Positions 28,946 through 37,691 of a stretch of 64,000 bases of DNA are shown one piece after another. This stretch comes from Wenxinia marina DSM 24838 (GTDB lineage: Bacteria; Pseudomonadota; Alphaproteobacteria; Rhodobacterales; Rhodobacteraceae). The DNA lies in the NCBI RefSeq assembly GCF_000379485.1, contig NZ_KB902316.1:70722-134721 (forward strand). Direction: 5' to 3'. How positions within the stretch are numbered: the stretch's first letter is position 1; each line of letters starts with the position of its first letter. The notes beneath the pieces are model-generated. The model was not told the origin of the DNA and did no database searches. It saw only the letters and a program-made list of their open reading frames with translations. Made by a program: the position numbers and the translations under genes.

Positions 28946-30154
28946 ATGACCGACGACACGATCCAGAACCGGGCCGAGGCCGCCCTGCGCGAGGCCGAGA
29001 AGGTGACGGCGGTGGTCCTGCCCGAGCCGAAGGCGGCGACCGAGGTGGTCGCGCTGGAGCAGGCGGACCCTGCCGTCAGCGCCGAGATCCGCAAGCGGAT
29101 GGAGCAGCTGGATCTCTCCAACACCAACTCCATCGTGAATTTCGGCTCCACCGCGCAGGCGCAGTTGCAGGAGATCAGCCAGTCGATGCTGGCCGGCGTG
29201 CGCAACAAGGACACCGGCCCTGCCGGCGATTCCCTGCGCCAGATCGTCACCACGATCCGAGGCTTCTCGGTCTCCGAGCTGGACGTGCGGCGCGAGCGGT
29301 CGTTCCTGGAGAAACTGCTGGGCCGCGCCGCCCCGATGGCCCGCTTCGCGGCGAAGTTCGAGGACGTGCAGGACCAGATCGACAACATCACCGACGACCT
29401 CTTGAAGCACGAGCACCTGCTGCTGAAGGACATCGAGAGCCTCGACATCCTCTACGACCGGACGCTGGCCTTCTACGACGAACTCGCCCTTTACATCGCC
29501 GCCGGCGAGGCCAAGCTGCAGGAGCTGGACACCCGGACCATTCCGGCCAAGGAGGCCGAGGTGCAGGCCGCGTCCGAGGAGCAGGGCGTGATGAAGGCGC
29601 AGGAGCTGCGCGACATCCGCGCCGCCCGCGACGACCTCGAGCGGCGGGTCCACGACCTGAAACTCACGCGGCAGGTGACGATGCAGTCGCTGCCCTCGAT
29701 CCGTCTGGTGCAGGAGAACGACAAGAGCCTGGTCACCAAGATCAACTCCACCCTCGTCAACACCGTGCCGCTGTGGGAGACGCAGCTGGCGCAGGCGGTG
29801 ACGATCCAGCGCAGCTCCGAGGCGGCCGGGGCGGTGAAGGAGGCGAACGACCTGACGAACGAACTCCTCACCCGCAACGCCGAGAACCTGCGTGCGGCCA
29901 ACAGGACCATCCGCGAGGAGATGGAGCGGGGCGTGTTCGACATCGAGGCGGTGAAGTCCGCGAACGAGAACCTGATCGCGACGATTAACGAGTCGCTTCA
30001 GATCGCCGATGAGGGCAAGGCACGGCGGGCCCGGGCCGAGGAGGATCTGCAGAAGATGGAGGCGGACCTCAAGCAGACGCTGGCGTCCGCGAAGTCCCGC
30101 TCGACCGGCCTCGGCGACACCGTCGGCGGCGCCTCCGGCGCGGCGCCGGTCTGA
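28946..30154 (+). CDS. telA: Toxic anion resistance protein TelA/KlaA family
   Basis: A 402-residue, almost all-helical cytoplasmic protein of the TelA family, linked to tellurite and other stress tolerance. Recognisable parts are IVNFGSTAQAQLQEISQSML (about 63-82), the middle EDVQDQIDNITDDLLKHEHLL, and the long C-terminal helix VKEANDLTNELLTRNAENLR. The mechanism is unknown; it may form a membrane-associated assembly with XpaC. It is in a run of closely spaced same-strand genes from 27830 to 31124. Confidence 0.92.
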   Translation: MTDDTIQNRAEAALREAEKVTAVVLPEPKAATEVVALEQADPAVSAEIRKRMEQLDLSNTNSIVNFGSTAQAQLQEISQSMLAGVRNKDTGPAGDSLRQIVTTIRGFSVSELDVRRERSFLEKLLGRAAPMARFAAKFEDVQDQIDNITDDLLKHEHLLLKDIESLDILYDRTLAFYDELALYIAAGEAKLQELDTRTIPAKEAEVQAASEEQGVMKAQELRDIRAARDDLERRVHDLKLTRQVTMQSLPSIRLVQENDKSLVTKINSTLVNTVPLWETQLAQAVTIQRSSEAAGAVKEANDLTNELLTRNAENLRAANRTIREEMERGVFDIEAVKSANENLIATINESLQIADEGKARRARAEEDLQKMEADLKQTLASAKSRSTGLGDTVGGASGAAPV

Positions 30155-30170
30155 GGAAAGGGGCGCGGTC

Positions 30171-31124
30171 ATGGCACCGGGGCGGATCGCGGCCGCGTTG
30201 ACGGCGCTGGCGATGATCGCCGCCTGCGAGCCTGTGGATACGCCGGTCGCCCCGCTTCCGGTCGAGACTCCTCAGCCGCCGCCGCCCCGCCCCGAGCCGC
30301 CGGTCGTCGAGCCGTCCGAGGCGAGCCGCGACCTCGGCCTGTTCTACCGGCGCCTGCAAGACGACCTGCTGGCGCAGGGCCTGCTCCGGACCGACGGCGG
30401 CGGCATCGACACGCCCTACACGGCGACCCACCTGTCGCGGAACTTCATCCGCATCGCCCTCTTCGACGAATACGCGCCCTCCACCGACGGGGTCCTCGTG
30501 CCGCGGCAGACGCCGAGCGTGCTGCGCCGGTGGGAGGTGCCGATCCGCGTGGGCGTGGAGTTCGGCGCCGCGGTGCCCGAGGCGCGGCGCGCCGAGGATC
30601 GCGGCGCGATCGCCCGCTACGTCTCGCGCCTGTCTCGGATCACCGGGCACGCGATGGCCACGATGCCGGAGGACGCGAACTTCCACGTCCTGATCCTGAA
30701 CGAGGACGACCGGCTGGGATACGAGGCCCGGCTGCGGCAGCTGGTGCCGGGGATCGCCGACAGCTCCGTCCGCACCTTCCTCAATCCCGGCCGCTCCACC
30801 CTGTGCCTCGTCATCGCCTTCTCGGACGGGTCCTCGCCCGGCTATACGCGGGCCGTCGCGCTGATCCGGGCCGAGCATCCGGACGGCCTGCGCCTGGCCT
30901 GCATCCACGAGGAGATCGCGCAGGGCCTGGGCCTGCCCAACGACTCGCCGCAGGCGCGGCCGTCGATCTTCAACGACGACGACGAGTTCGCCCTGCTGAC
31001 CGGCCACGACGAGAACCTGTTGCGCATCCTCTACGACCCGCGGATGCGGGCCGGCATGCCGGCGGACGAGGCGGCGCCGCTGGCGCGGACCATCGCCGAG
31101 GAGCTGGTCGGCGGCGAAAGCTGA
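30171..31124 (+). CDS. DUF2927 lipoprotein
   Basis: A 317-residue protein with a lipobox signal peptide (MAPGRIAAALTALAMIAACE, Cys19), a Pro-rich linker (about 25-45) and a DUF2927 domain (about 90-300). That domain has THLSRNFIRIALFDEY, then RAEHPDGLRLACIHEEIAQGLGLPND, whose CIHEEIAQ resembles a zinc-peptidase-like HExxx helix, but activity is not known. It is anchored to a membrane facing the periplasm. It starts 16 bases after telA, with GGAAAGGGG upstream. Confidence 0.85.
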   Translation: MAPGRIAAALTALAMIAACEPVDTPVAPLPVETPQPPPPRPEPPVVEPSEASRDLGLFYRRLQDDLLAQGLLRTDGGGIDTPYTATHLSRNFIRIALFDEYAPSTDGVLVPRQTPSVLRRWEVPIRVGVEFGAAVPEARRAEDRGAIARYVSRLSRITGHAMATMPEDANFHVLILNEDDRLGYEARLRQLVPGIADSSVRTFLNPGRSTLCLVIAFSDGSSPGYTRAVALIRAEHPDGLRLACIHEEIAQGLGLPNDSPQARPSIFNDDDEFALLTGHDENLLRILYDPRMRAGMPADEAAPLARTIAEELVGGES

Positions 31125-31180
31125 GGCTTCAACGGTTTCTTCATGCCCTGCGGCAAAGGTGCGGGCGAAGGACCCGCCCC

Positions 31181-31618
31181 ATGCTCGACCCCGCACATCA
31201 GGACCTGATCCGATCCAGCTTCCAGCGGCTGCGCTGCCGGCCGGAGGCGCTCGCCCTCGATTTCTACGGCATCCTGTTCCGGGACCAGCCGTCGCTGCGG
31301 CGCCTGTTCCCCACGGACATGGACGCCCAGGCGGCGAAGCTGTCGAAGATGCTGGTCCGCCTCGTCCGCTCGGTCGACGACCTCTCGCGGATGGAGGCGC
31401 AGCTGCGCGACCTCGGCCGCTACCATGTCCGACGCGGCACCGAGGACGGGCAGTACGCCATGGTCGGCGCCGCGCTTCTCGAGGCGCTGGAGCGTCAGAC
31501 CCGCGGCTGGACCGACGATCACCGCGCCGCCTGGACCGAGGTGTTCCGCGCCGTCGCGGCCACGATGATCGCGGGCGCGCGCGACATGCCCGCCATGCCC
31601 CGCGCCCGCAGCGCCTGA
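31181..31618 (+). CDS. Single-domain bacterial globin
   Basis: A 145-residue globin without a reductase domain. The N-terminal MLDPAHQDLIRSSFQRL matches the A helix of the flavohaemoglobin-like class. Phe43 in LRRLFPTDM is the CD1 Phe and His82 in LGRYHVRRG is the proximal F8 haem ligand. Such globins bind oxygen or NO; the role could be NO or oxygen sensing/detoxification. It follows the DUF2927 gene by 56 bases. Confidence 0.87.
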   Translation: MLDPAHQDLIRSSFQRLRCRPEALALDFYGILFRDQPSLRRLFPTDMDAQAAKLSKMLVRLVRSVDDLSRMEAQLRDLGRYHVRRGTEDGQYAMVGAALLEALERQTRGWTDDHRAAWTEVFRAVAATMIAGARDMPAMPRARSA

Positions 31619-31737
31619 CACGGAGAGTCCCCGACGTCCTTCAAGGTCAGCAGAACCCGACCCGCCGCACCGGCGCTTTTTCTGGCCGCGCCGCGGCGAA
31701 GTTGCTAGACCTTCGGCAGCACGATCCGGAGGCACCC

Positions 31738-32886
31738 ATGGGCATTCTCGACTTCCTGTCCGGCCAGTTCATCGACGTCATCGAATGGACCGACGACACC
31801 CGCGACACGATGGTCTGGCGGTTCGAACGCTACGGCCACGAGATCAAGTACGGCGCCAAGCTGACGGTGCGCGAGGGGCAGGCGGCGGTCTTCGTCCACG
31901 AGGGCCAGCTCGCCGACGTGTTCAATCCCGGGCTCTATATGCTCGAGACGAACAACATGCCGATCATGACGAACCTGCAGCACTGGGACCACGGCTTCCG
32001 CTCGCCGTTCAAGTCCGAGATCTACTTCGTCAACACGACCCGCTTCAACGGCCAGAAGTGGGGCACCAAGAATCCGATCATGTGCCGCGACCCCGAATTC
32101 GGGCCGGTCCGCCTGCGCGCCTTCGGCACCTATTCGATGCGGGTGGCCGAGCCCGGCAGGTTCATGCAGGAGATCGTCGGCACCGACGGCGAGTTCACGG
32201 CGGACGAGATCAACTTCCAGATCCGGAACGTCGTGGTGCAGGAGGTGAGCCGCGCGCTGGCCGGCTCCGGCATCGCGGTCCTCGACATGGCGGCCAACAC
32301 CGCCGACCTCGGCCGCGTCATCACCCAGGCGATCCAGCCGATCATCGCCAACTACGGCCTGTCGATCCCAGAATTCTACATCGAGAACATCTCGCTGCCG
32401 CAGGAGGTGGAGGCCGTCCTCGACAAGCGCACCTCGATGGGGATCGTGGGCGACCTGCACAAGTACGCCCAGTTCAACGCGGCCGAGGCGATGGGCAAGG
32501 CGGCGGAGAATCCGGGCGCCGCCGGCGGCGGCATGGGCGCAGGGCTGGGCGCCGGGCTCGGCATGGCGATGGGCAACATGATGATGGGCGGCCAGGCCGG
32601 ACCCTGGGGTCAGGCCCCCGCGCAGGCGGCGCCGCAGCCCGCCGCGCCGCCGCCCCCGCCGGTGGAGCATGTCTGGCACATCGCCGAGAACGGCGCGACG
32701 CACGGGCCCTATTCGAAGGCGCGGCTCGGCCGGATGGTCGCCGAAGGCGGGCTGACGCGGCAGACGCTGGTCTGGACGCAAGGTCAGGACGGCTGGAAGC
32801 CGGCCGGCGACGTGGCCGAGCTGGCGCAGCTCTTCACCGTCATGCCGCCGCCCCCGCCGCCCCCGCCCCCGGCCCCGCCGGGCTGA
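31738..32886 (+). CDS. SPFH domain protein with C-terminal GYF-like domain (YdjI/virion core-like)
   Basis: A 382-residue protein. Residues about 1-250 are the SPFH/band-7-like domain as in Bacillus YdjI: MGILDFLSGQFIDVIEW, VREGQAAVFVHEGQLADVFNPG, then LPQEVEAVLDKRTSMGIVGDL. A Gly/Met/Ala/Pro-rich linker follows (about 260-310), then a GYF_2/DUF4339 domain (about 312-367, WHIAENGATHGPYSKARL) and a poly-Pro end, which a GYF domain could bind. There is no membrane segment. In Bacillus the YdjGHI complex brings a PspA homologue to the membrane; a zinc-ribbon partner like YdjG is encoded at 34055. Confidence 0.87.
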   Translation: MGILDFLSGQFIDVIEWTDDTRDTMVWRFERYGHEIKYGAKLTVREGQAAVFVHEGQLADVFNPGLYMLETNNMPIMTNLQHWDHGFRSPFKSEIYFVNTTRFNGQKWGTKNPIMCRDPEFGPVRLRAFGTYSMRVAEPGRFMQEIVGTDGEFTADEINFQIRNVVVQEVSRALAGSGIAVLDMAANTADLGRVITQAIQPIIANYGLSIPEFYIENISLPQEVEAVLDKRTSMGIVGDLHKYAQFNAAEAMGKAAENPGAAGGGMGAGLGAGLGMAMGNMMMGGQAGPWGQAPAQAAPQPAAPPPPPVEHVWHIAENGATHGPYSKARLGRMVAEGGLTRQTLVWTQGQDGWKPAGDVAELAQLFTVMPPPPPPPPPAPPG

Positions 32887-32918
32887 GTGATCCAACGGTC
32901 ATCCCGGCCGGAGTTCAG

Positions 32919-33395
32919 ATGACAGTCGCCACCTACTCCCGCGCCCAGATCGCGCTGCACTGGACCGTGGCGATCCTCGTCGTCGCCACCTGGCTGCTCC
33001 ACGACCGGATGGAGGAGGCGTTCGACGCCCGCATGGACGGCGATGGCGTCGGCGCCCTGCCGCTCCACGCCTGGCTCGGCCTGACGGTGCTGGCGCTGAC
33101 GCTGATCCGCCTCGCGCTGCGCCTGACCCGCGGCGTGCCCCCGCCGCCCGCGGACGATCCACCCGCAATGCAGGCCGCCGCGAACTGGACCCACCGCCTG
33201 ATCTACCTCCTGCTCATCGCGATTCCCGCCGGCGGCGCCGTCGCATGGTTCGGGCAGGTGGAGGATGCGGGCGACGTCCACGGCACCATCGCCAACATCC
33301 TGATGATCATCGCGCTTGGCCACGCCCTCGTCGCGCTGTGGCATCAGTACGTGAAGAAGGACGGCCTGCTGCGACGGATGATGCGCGCCGGCTGA
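32919..33395 (+). CDS. Cytochrome b561 family protein
   Basis: A 158-residue membrane cytochrome with about four membrane segments. Likely haem histidines include His14 (RAQIALHWTVAILV), one in LPLHAWLGLTVL, one in NWTHRLIYLLLIA and one in IIALGHALVALWHQYV. It ends KDGLLRRMMRAG, the usual RM tail. It moves electrons, probably quinol to an unknown acceptor such as superoxide. A damaged second copy follows at once. Confidence 0.88.
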   Translation: MTVATYSRAQIALHWTVAILVVATWLLHDRMEEAFDARMDGDGVGALPLHAWLGLTVLALTLIRLALRLTRGVPPPPADDPPAMQAAANWTHRLIYLLLIAIPAGGAVAWFGQVEDAGDVHGTIANILMIIALGHALVALWHQYVKKDGLLRRMMRAG

Positions 33396-33425
33396 CGCCC
33401 GGCAAAACTCCGCCCTGCCGGTTCC

Positions 33426-33993
33426 GTGTCTGAGGGCAGGAGGACCGCGCGGCCCCGCCTTTCCCCCGCCCTGCCGCACCGGCGCACGGTTCTGCACTGG
33501 CTGCTCGCGCCCCTGGCGCCGTGGTTCGCCTTCCTCGACCCGGGCGAGCCGCTGCCGGACACCCGGTTCTGGCGCCTCTTCCAGTCGAACCTGGCGCCGA
33601 CCTTCGTCTCCGGCGCCCTCCTCCGGATCGGCCTCTACGCCGCCACGGCCTGACCGGCCGCCCGGGCACCCAAGCTGCCGCCCCCGGGGGCGCCGGCTGC
33701 ACCGCGTCCTGCATCACGCGCTGGTCTGGGGCCTGATCGGCGTCGCCCTCAGCGGCCTCGGCCTCGGCCTCACCGCCTCGCGCCAGTTGATGGCGGGCGG
33801 CTTCGTCCCGGTCCGCGTGCCACTCTCGATGCCCCAGCTGAACGCCTGGATCGGCTGGGTCCACGGTCGGGAGTTCTGCGCCCTCTCCGCCCTGACCGCC
33901 GTCCACGCCGCCTTCCACGTCTGGCGCCATGTCCGCCTGCGGGACAACGCGCTCCGGATCATGGCGCCCCGCTGGGACTGGCGCTGGCTCTGA
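33426..33993 (+). pseudogene. Cytochrome b561 family gene broken by a frameshift
   Basis: The 5-prime part, a GTG-started frame from 33426 to the TGA at 33651-33653, has HRRTVLHWLLAPLAPWF like the first helix of b561. The 3-prime part continues in the +1 frame as RRLHRVLHHALVWGLIGVAL, then HGREFCALSALTAVHAAFHVWRH and RDNALRIMAPR, matching the third and fourth helices with their histidines. Together they span 568 bases, about 189 codons, the size of a whole b561, so a single indel near 33640-33660 explains the break. It may be a true pseudogene or a sequencing error in this GC run. Confidence 0.65.
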
Positions 33994-34054
33994 GGGACTT
34001 GCGGCAGCCGCGCCGATTTCGCACCCTCCGCCCCGGGACGGCCGGGGGCACGAC

Positions 34055-35206
34055 ATGACCGACACGACGACCGAGACCGACGGCGATTTCGACGGCGACG
34101 GCCTGCCGCCCCCGCCCGACGAGGAGCATCGCTTCCCGTGCGAGCAGTGCGGCGCCCAGCTGACCTATCGCCCCGGCGAGACAGTTCTCACCTGCCCCTA
34201 TTGCGGCCACGAACAGCACATCTCCCCCGGCTCCGAGGACGCGGCCGAGGCGGCCTTCCGCGAGCACGATTTCGAGCGCGCCCTCGGCGGCGCCATGGCC
34301 GGCGCGGAGTACGAGGAGAGCCGCGTCGTCGCCTGCCCGAACTGCGGCGCGCGGGTCGAGATCGCCGAGGTCACCCAGGCCACCCGCTGCCCGTTCTGCG
34401 ACACGCCCGTCATCACCGACACCGGCACCCACCGCCACATCAAGCCGCAGGGCGTCGTCCCCTTCGCGCTGACCGAGGACAGGGCGCGGGACGAGCTGAA
34501 GGTCTGGCTCCGTTCCCTGTGGTTCGCGCCGAACGCGCTCAAGGACTACGCCCGCCACGGCCGGGCGATGAACGGCGTCTACGTGCCCTACTGGACCTTC
34601 GACGCCGATACGCGGTCTCAGTACACCGGCATGCGCGGGGACCACTACTACGTCACCCGCACCGTGATGCGCGACGGCAAGCGCCAGACGGTGCGCGAGC
34701 GCCGGACCCGCTGGCGCGCCGCCCGCGGCCGCGTCTCCCGCTTCTTCGACGACGTGATCGTCCTCGCCTCGCGCTCGCTACCCAAGAAGTACGCCGACGC
34801 GCTGGAGCCCTGGAACCTCTCCGAGATGAAGCCCTATGCTCCCGAGTGGCTCGCCGGCTTCTCGGCCGAGGGCTATCAGGTGGAGCTGCCGGACGGCTAT
34901 TCCGAGGCGCGGCAGATCATGGACGGCGTGATCCGGCAGGACGTCCGGGCCGACATCGGCGGCGACGTGCAGCGGATCAGCTCGCTCCATACGGACGTGA
35001 ACGACGTCACCTTCAAGCACGTCCTGCTGCCGATCTGGATCGCCGCCTACAAGTTCCGGGGCCAGACCTACCGCTTCGTCGTGAACGGTCAGTCCGGCGA
35101 GGTGCAGGGCGAGCGGCCCTACAGCCCCTGGAAGATCGCCTTCGCCGTGATCCTCGGCCTGATCGCCGCGGGCATCGCGTTCTACGTCTATGGGCAGACG
35201 CAGTAG
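34055..35206 (+). CDS. Double zinc-ribbon membrane-anchored protein (YdjG-like)
   Basis: A 383-residue protein with two zinc ribbons: Cys29/Cys32/Cys47/Cys50 and Cys94/Cys97/Cys112/Cys115 (CEQC, CPYC, CPNC, CPFC). A central domain of about 220 residues follows (NGVYVPYWTFDADTRSQYTG, RVSRFFDDVIVLASRSLP) and one C-terminal membrane segment at about 362-380. Databases often mislabel such proteins as primosomal N-prime helicase-like; there is no helicase motif here. In Bacillus the related YdjG works with the SPFH protein YdjI; the SPFH gene lies 1.2 kb upstream. Confidence 0.85.
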   Translation: MTDTTTETDGDFDGDGLPPPPDEEHRFPCEQCGAQLTYRPGETVLTCPYCGHEQHISPGSEDAAEAAFREHDFERALGGAMAGAEYEESRVVACPNCGARVEIAEVTQATRCPFCDTPVITDTGTHRHIKPQGVVPFALTEDRARDELKVWLRSLWFAPNALKDYARHGRAMNGVYVPYWTFDADTRSQYTGMRGDHYYVTRTVMRDGKRQTVRERRTRWRAARGRVSRFFDDVIVLASRSLPKKYADALEPWNLSEMKPYAPEWLAGFSAEGYQVELPDGYSEARQIMDGVIRQDVRADIGGDVQRISSLHTDVNDVTFKHVLLPIWIAAYKFRGQTYRFVVNGQSGEVQGERPYSPWKIAFAVILGLIAAGIAFYVYGQTQ

Positions 35207-35500
35207 CCTGCGCCTGCTGCTGCGCTTCGAATGGGGCGGCGGGGCTCTCTGGCCCGCCGATCGCGCCACCGCCGACCGCCTCGGCCCGGCGCGGCCGAGG
35301 TGGCGCTGCCTCTCCCGGCGGACCTGCGGGCGGAGCTCGCGCGGCTCGAGGCGCGGCACAACACCGCGCTCGACTGGGACGACCCCGCCGCCCCCTCGCC
35401 CTGGACCGACGACGAGCGTCGCGCCTTCGACGCGGAGGCGTGCGCCCTCGCCGCCCGCCTCTCCACGGCCCTCGGCGCGACGGTTGACTATCTCCCCTGA
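35190..35500 (+). pseudogene. Short conserved-looking ORF split by a frameshift
   Basis: Frame one from the ATG at 35190 reads MGRRSSLRLLLRFEWGGGAL then WPADRATADRLG; a different frame from about 35290 reads EVALPLPADLRAELARLEAR then HNTALDWDDPAAPSPW and ends ALGATVDYLP. The two pieces join into a plausible acidic protein of about 103 residues, with a small N-terminal beta part and a helical end. That needs one indel near 35286-35300 (CCCGGCGCGGCC). The start overlaps the zinc-ribbon gene by 17 bases. I recognise no named family. Confidence 0.5.
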
Positions 35501-35504
35501 CCCC

Positions 35505-35616
35505 CTCCCTCTCATCGAGCCACAAATATCCCCGGGGGAGTCCGGCGACAGCCGGACGGGGGCGGGCAGCCCCCTCTACTCAAAAGAATGCGCCGCAAGG
35601 CGCTCCTTCGGATCGC
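35505..35616 (-). repeat. About 112-base intergenic repeat, copy B (inverted relative to 26429)
   Basis: Read on the minus strand from 35616 it runs GCGATCCGAAGGAGCGCC, TTGCGGCGCAT, a GC hairpin GTCCGGCTGTCGCCGGAC, CCCCCGGGGATATTTGTGG and CTCGATGAGAGGGAG. It matches copy A at 26429-26546 over nearly all of its length with a few changes. The two copies bracket the block from 26578 to 35500 in inverted orientation. It occupies most of the 176 bases before the sugar kinase. Confidence 0.85.
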
Positions 35617-35676
35617 CCCGTTGACGCCGCACCCCCCGCCGGGCAAGCAGGATGGACGACCAGAGGAGGCGAGCCG

Positions 35677-36591
35677 ATGATCCTGTCCTGCGGCGAGGCG
35701 CTGATCGACATGCTGCCGCGCACCACCGCGGCGGGCGAGGCGGCGTTCGCCCCCTACGCCGGCGGAGCGGTCTTCAACACTGCCATCGCGCTCGGCCGGC
35801 TGGGCGTGCCCGCGGGGTTCTTCTCGGGCCTCTCCTCGGACCTCTTCGGCGACGTCCTGCGGGACACTCTGGCGGCCAGCCGCGTCGACGCCTCACCATC
35901 CCACGTCAGCGCCCGGCCGACGACGCTCGCCTTCGTGCGGCTCACCGACGGCCACGCCACCTACACCTTCTACGACGAGAACACCGCCGGGCGGATGCTG
36001 ACCGAGGCCGATCTGCCCGATACGGACGCCGAGGCGCTGTTCTTCGGCGGCATCTCCCTGGTGGGAGAGCCCTGCGGCACCGCCTACGAGGCGCTGCAGG
36101 CGCGCGAGGCGGGCGCGCGCGTCACCATGATCGACCCCAACATCCGCCCCTCCTTCATCACCGACGAGGCCGCCTACCGCGACCGGATCGCGCGCATGTG
36201 CGCCCGCGCCGACATCGTGAAGCTGTCGGACGAGGACCTGCACTGGCTGCGCGGCTCGGGCACGACCGAGGGGCTCGCCCGGGACCTCCTCGACGCGGGG
36301 GCCAGGCTGGTCTGCATCACCGAAGGCGCGAAGGGCGCGACCGGCTACAGCGCCGCCCACACCGTGACCGTCCCCGCGACGCGGGTCGAGGTGGTCGACA
36401 CCGTCGGCGCCGGGGACACCTTCAACGCCGGCGTTCTCGCCAGCCTCTACAAGGCCGGCGCCCTGACCAAGGACCGCGTCGCCGCGCTGACCGAGGACGA
36501 GATCGCCGCCGCCCTGTCGCTCGGCGCCCGCGCCGCCGCGATCACGGTCAGCCGCGCCGGCGCCAACCCGCCCTGGGACCACGAGGTGTGA
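35677..36591 (+). CDS. PfkB family carbohydrate kinase (fructokinase-like)
   Basis: A 304-residue ribokinase-fold sugar kinase. The N-terminal [13 protein letters not shown] and [18 protein letters not shown] sugar-binding GG motif, and the C-terminal [12 protein letters not shown] with catalytic Asp247, are intact. The sequence best suits a fructokinase, but the substrate needs a test. It is the first gene of a coupled pair with dtd (GTGA overlap). Confidence 0.88.
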   Translation: MILSCGEALIDMLPRTTAAGEAAFAPYAGGAVFNTAIALGRLGVPAGFFSGLSSDLFGDVLRDTLAASRVDASPSHVSARPTTLAFVRLTDGHATYTFYDENTAGRMLTEADLPDTDAEALFFGGISLVGEPCGTAYEALQAREAGARVTMIDPNIRPSFITDEAAYRDRIARMCARADIVKLSDEDLHWLRGSGTTEGLARDLLDAGARLVCITEGAKGATGYSAAHTVTVPATRVEVVDTVGAGDTFNAGVLASLYKAGALTKDRVAALTEDEIAAALSLGARAAAITVSRAGANPPWDHEV

Positions 36592-37025
36592 GGGCGCTGG
36601 TCCAGCGCGTCTCCGAAGCCGCGGTGCGGGTGGAGGGCGAGACGGTCGGCGCGATCGGTCCCGGCCTCCTGATCCTGGTCTGCGCGATGGAGGGCGATCC
36701 CGACGACGCGCCCGCGCGCATGGCCGCCAGGATCGCGAAGCTGCGCATCTTCCGCGACGACGCGGGGCGGATGAACCGCTCGCTCCTCGACACCGGCGGC
36801 GCCGCACTCGTCGTCTCGCAGTTCACGCTCGCCGCCGACACCTCCCGCGGCAACCGCCCCGGCTTCTCCACCGCCGCGGCGCCGGATCGCGGCGAGGCAC
36901 TGTACGAGGCGTTCGCCGCGGCGATGGTGGCGCAGGGGGTGGAGACCGACCGCGGCCGGTTCGGCGCCGACATGCAGGTCTCGCTGGTCAACGACGGGCC
37001 GGTGACGATCTGGCTGGACGCCTGA
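36588..37025 (+). CDS. dtd: D-aminoacyl-tRNA deacylase
   Basis: DTD (145 residues, usual length) removes D-amino acids, and Gly from tRNA-Ala, mischarged on tRNA. Signature motifs are present: [18 protein letters not shown] at the start, [17 protein letters not shown] in the middle and the late [11 protein letters not shown] with the Gly-Pro cis-peptide. The GTG start at 36588 overlaps the kinase stop as GTGA. Confidence 0.95.
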   Translation: MRALVQRVSEAAVRVEGETVGAIGPGLLILVCAMEGDPDDAPARMAARIAKLRIFRDDAGRMNRSLLDTGGAALVVSQFTLAADTSRGNRPGFSTAAAPDRGEALYEAFAAAMVAQGVETDRGRFGADMQVSLVNDGPVTIWLDA

Positions 37026-37035
37026 GGGCGGCCGG

Positions 37036-37509
37036 TCAGCAGGGATTGGCGTAGATCATCACCCAGACCGGCCCCTGCGCACCCTGCGCGAGGCCGACGC
37101 CGAACTGCCGCGCCCTGGGATGCAGCATGTTGCGGCTGTGCCCCGAGGAGGAGAGCCAGCCGTTCACGATCTGGCCGGGCTGAGGATAGCCCCAGGCGAG
37201 GTTTTCGGCCACGAGGCAGGCGCGGTAGCCCGCTGAGGCGACACGGTCGGCCGAGTTCTGCCCCGCCCGGGTCCGGTGCCCGACATTCCCGGTGGCCGCG
37301 ATGTCGCAGGCCAGCATCTGCGCCGCCCGCGACAGGCGCTGGTCGTGGGAGAGCGCAGGCACGCCGCTGCGCTGCCGGGCGACGTTCGACAGCTGCCCCA
37401 GCTGGCCGGCGATGTCGTTCGCCGAAGCGGGAAGCGCGCAGGCTTGCGCGTGCGCGGCGCCGGCCGCGCCGATCAGGAGACCCACCGCCAGGACAACCCT
37501 TCTCATCAT
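37036..37509 (-). CDS. Secreted CAP/SCP-like domain protein
   Basis: A 157-residue exported protein: a signal peptide (1-22, ending GAAHA) and a CAP domain with DQRLSRAAQMLACDIAATG, GHRTRAG, VAENLAWGYP and SSSGHSRNMLHPRAR; the last two carry the CAP cavity His/Glu. Three or four Cys residues, including the last residue, suggest disulfides. Bacterial CAP proteins are poorly understood; some bind lipids or resemble nucleases. It meets dtd tail to tail. Confidence 0.88.
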   Translation of the reverse strand: MMRRVVLAVGLLIGAAGAAHAQACALPASANDIAGQLGQLSNVARQRSGVPALSHDQRLSRAAQMLACDIAATGNVGHRTRAGQNSADRVASAGYRACLVAENLAWGYPQPGQIVNGWLSSSGHSRNMLHPRARQFGVGLAQGAQGPVWVMIYANPC

Positions 37510-37691
37510 GTCCGTTCAACCTTTCCGTGCAGAACCCAACGGGTCGTGGAGTGGGCGCAGGAAGAACGCAAGCGGTTGGTCGAAGCAGGATGCGAATGTG
37601 GCGGAAAGACGATCTTTCGGCCGGATCCGTGCGGCATTGCGCCGCTCGATCGGGATTGATGCCGCGCGAGCCCGGGTCCGGCAGCGTCGCC

